DNA of 64,000 bases from the NCBI GenBank assembly GCA_949358305.1, contig OX442319.1, positions 4,960,001 to 5,024,000 on the forward strand, in the 5' to 3' direction. The stretch is from Strigamia acuminata (taxonomy: Eukaryota > Arthropoda > Chilopoda > Geophilomorpha > Linotaeniidae). The notes under the pieces are model-generated. The model was not told the DNA's origin, did not search any database, and worked only from the letters and a program-made list of their open reading frames with translations. Positions 62,701 through 64,000 of the stretch are shown piece after piece (position 1 is the stretch's first letter; each line of letters starts with the position of its first letter). Position numbers and translations under genes: made by a program.

Positions 62701-64000
62701 ATTTCTTGGGATGGAATTTTATTTGTTTTTTTGTTTTTTGGGATTTTTTTATTTTTTTTGGTTTTTGGGATTTTTTTAGGTTTGTGGTTGGTTCGATTTC
62801 AGGGGGGGTTTGGGGGGAGGTTTAGGTTTGATTTTTGGAAGTTGTAGCTACCGGTTTTGGTAGAGAATCGGGGTTGCTACTTTGATGAATTCGTTTTAGT
62901 GAATGTGAATGTTTCTATAGGTTTTTAAGGGGTTTTTTTGTTGAGGGGGGGTTGGTTTGATCGGTGTTTATGCGGGTTTTTAAGGTGGATTGATAGGGGC
63001 CCCAAAGTTTGATGGTTAGTTTTTGATTTTTAGATTTTTTTTTGTTTGATGGAATCGCATTATTTCACTTTGCAACTCGATTTTCAGATAGATTTATTTT
63101 ATATTTTGTGATGTTTAGAGATTTTTTTTTAGAGATTTTTAGATATTTTTAGAGATTTTTAACGATGTTTAGAGATTTTGAGAGATGTTTTGATATTTTT
63201 AGACATTTTTTTAGAGATTTTTGGAAATTTTCTAATTTTTTTGAAATTTTTTTAGAAAGTATAAGAAATTTTTCTTAGAAATCATAAGAATATTTTTTAG
63301 AAATTATAAGAATATTTTTTTAGAAATTGTGAGAAATTTCCTTAAAACTTATAAGAGATTTTTTAGAGAGCTTTTTAGAGACTTTTTAAAGAGATTTTTA
63401 GAGATTTTTAACGATGTTTGTAGATTTTGAGAGATGTTTTGATATTTTTAGACATTTTTTTAGAGATTTTTGAAAATTTTCTAATTTTTCTGAAATTTTT
63501 TTTAGAGATTTTTGGAAATTTTCTAATTTTTTTGAAATTTTTTTTAGAAAGTATAAGAAATTTTTCTTAGAAATTATAAGAATATTTTTTAGAAATTGTT
63601 CGAATATTTTTTTAGAAATTGTGAGAAATTTCTTTAAAACTTATAAGAGATTTTTTAAAGAGCTTTTTAAAGAGCTTTTTAGAGACTTTTTAAAGAGATT
63701 TTTAGAGACTTTTTAAAGAGATTTTTTAAAGAGATTTTTAGAGATTTTTTAAGGGATTTTTATAGATTTTTAAAGAGATTTTTAGAGAATTTTTAAAGAG
63801 ATTTTTAGAGAGTTTTTAAAGAGATTTTTTAAAGGAGATTTTTACAGATTTTTTAAAGAGATTCTTATAGACTTTTTAAAGAGATTTTTACACATTTTTT
63901 AAAGAGATTGTTACAACAAAAAGTTGAATTAAACTCACCCAATACTCCGTACACATTTAAATGAATCATTTTATTGTTTAATTTCATACTTTTTAAATAA
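62701..64000. repeat. T-rich low-complexity DNA with a degenerate GAGATTTTT-type array
   Basis: From about 63100 to 63920 short units such as AGAGATTTTTAAAGAGATTT and AGAAATTATAAGAATATTTT recur with irregular spacing. A block of about 190 bp (63225-63365) is largely repeated at 63530-63665, showing higher-order duplication. No gene is seen. Confidence 0.7.

Overview
This is a nuclear genomic window from an animal, most likely an arthropod. The evidence is spliced genes with short GT-AG introns, animal-specific families (junctophilin, an SLC26A11-like transporter, the BCKDH E2 subunit), K02A2.6-like Ty3 retroelements, many MITEs, and a short interstitial TTAGG-type tract at 47.7 kb. Species cannot be told from the sequence. 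I rebuilt exons by joining GT-AG (twice GC-AG) splice sites that keep the reading frame and the known family alignment; no transcript was available.

Layout. 1-494: 5' part of PRPF38A (minus). 581-3689: a block bounded by short inverted repeats, holding two halves of a 21-bp minisatellite and an open gag-integrase ORF that lacks protease, RT and RNase H. 4.0-4.9 kb: PHOSPHO2-like HAD phosphatase. 6.1-10.6 kb: complete 11-exon phosphoglycerate dehydrogenase (PHGDH). 10.9-12.8 kb: EEF2KMT/FAM86 methyltransferase, convergent with RTCA (minus, 8 exons), which is head-to-head with DBT (BCKDH E2, 8 exons, ends 19.5 kb). The introns of these genes are loaded with 20-21-bp minisatellites and MITEs.

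20-28.5 kb: a cluster of four small secreted cysteine-rich protein genes (orientations +,-,-,+) broken up by a hAT-like MITE, a decayed Ty1/copia element and a palindromic pseudogene. 28.9-29.7 kb: an unrecognised four-exon gene for a putative tail-anchored membrane protein. 30.2-38.0 kb: an intronless DHX16 (Prp2-type DEAH helicase) copy with a poly(A) tract, a frameshift and a deletion of helicase motif VI. It is split by a Ty3-type LTR retrotransposon (30631-35353) with two LTRs that read as identical and a 5-bp target duplication.

38.8-44.8 kb: complete seven-exon junctophilin (minus). 44.8-51.8 kb is mostly AT-rich with one possible small gene. 51.8-55.7 kb: 17-exon SLC26A11-like anion transporter. 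56-61 kb: a roughly 0.7-kb direct duplication containing a TATA promoter, on either side of a single-exon leucine-rich-repeat gene (minus). 61-64 kb: another minisatellite element and T-rich low-complexity DNA.

The genes do not form a pathway. PHGDH (serine synthesis), DBT (branched-chain amino-acid catabolism), RTCA (RNA end processing), EEF2KMT (eEF2 kinase-region methyltransferase family), PRPF38A and DHX16 (splicing) are housekeeping; junctophilin and SLC26A11 act at membranes. The distinctive content is the repeats: recurring 21-bp minisatellites with phased A- and T-tracts, at least one apparently inside a TIR element, and recent retroelement activity.
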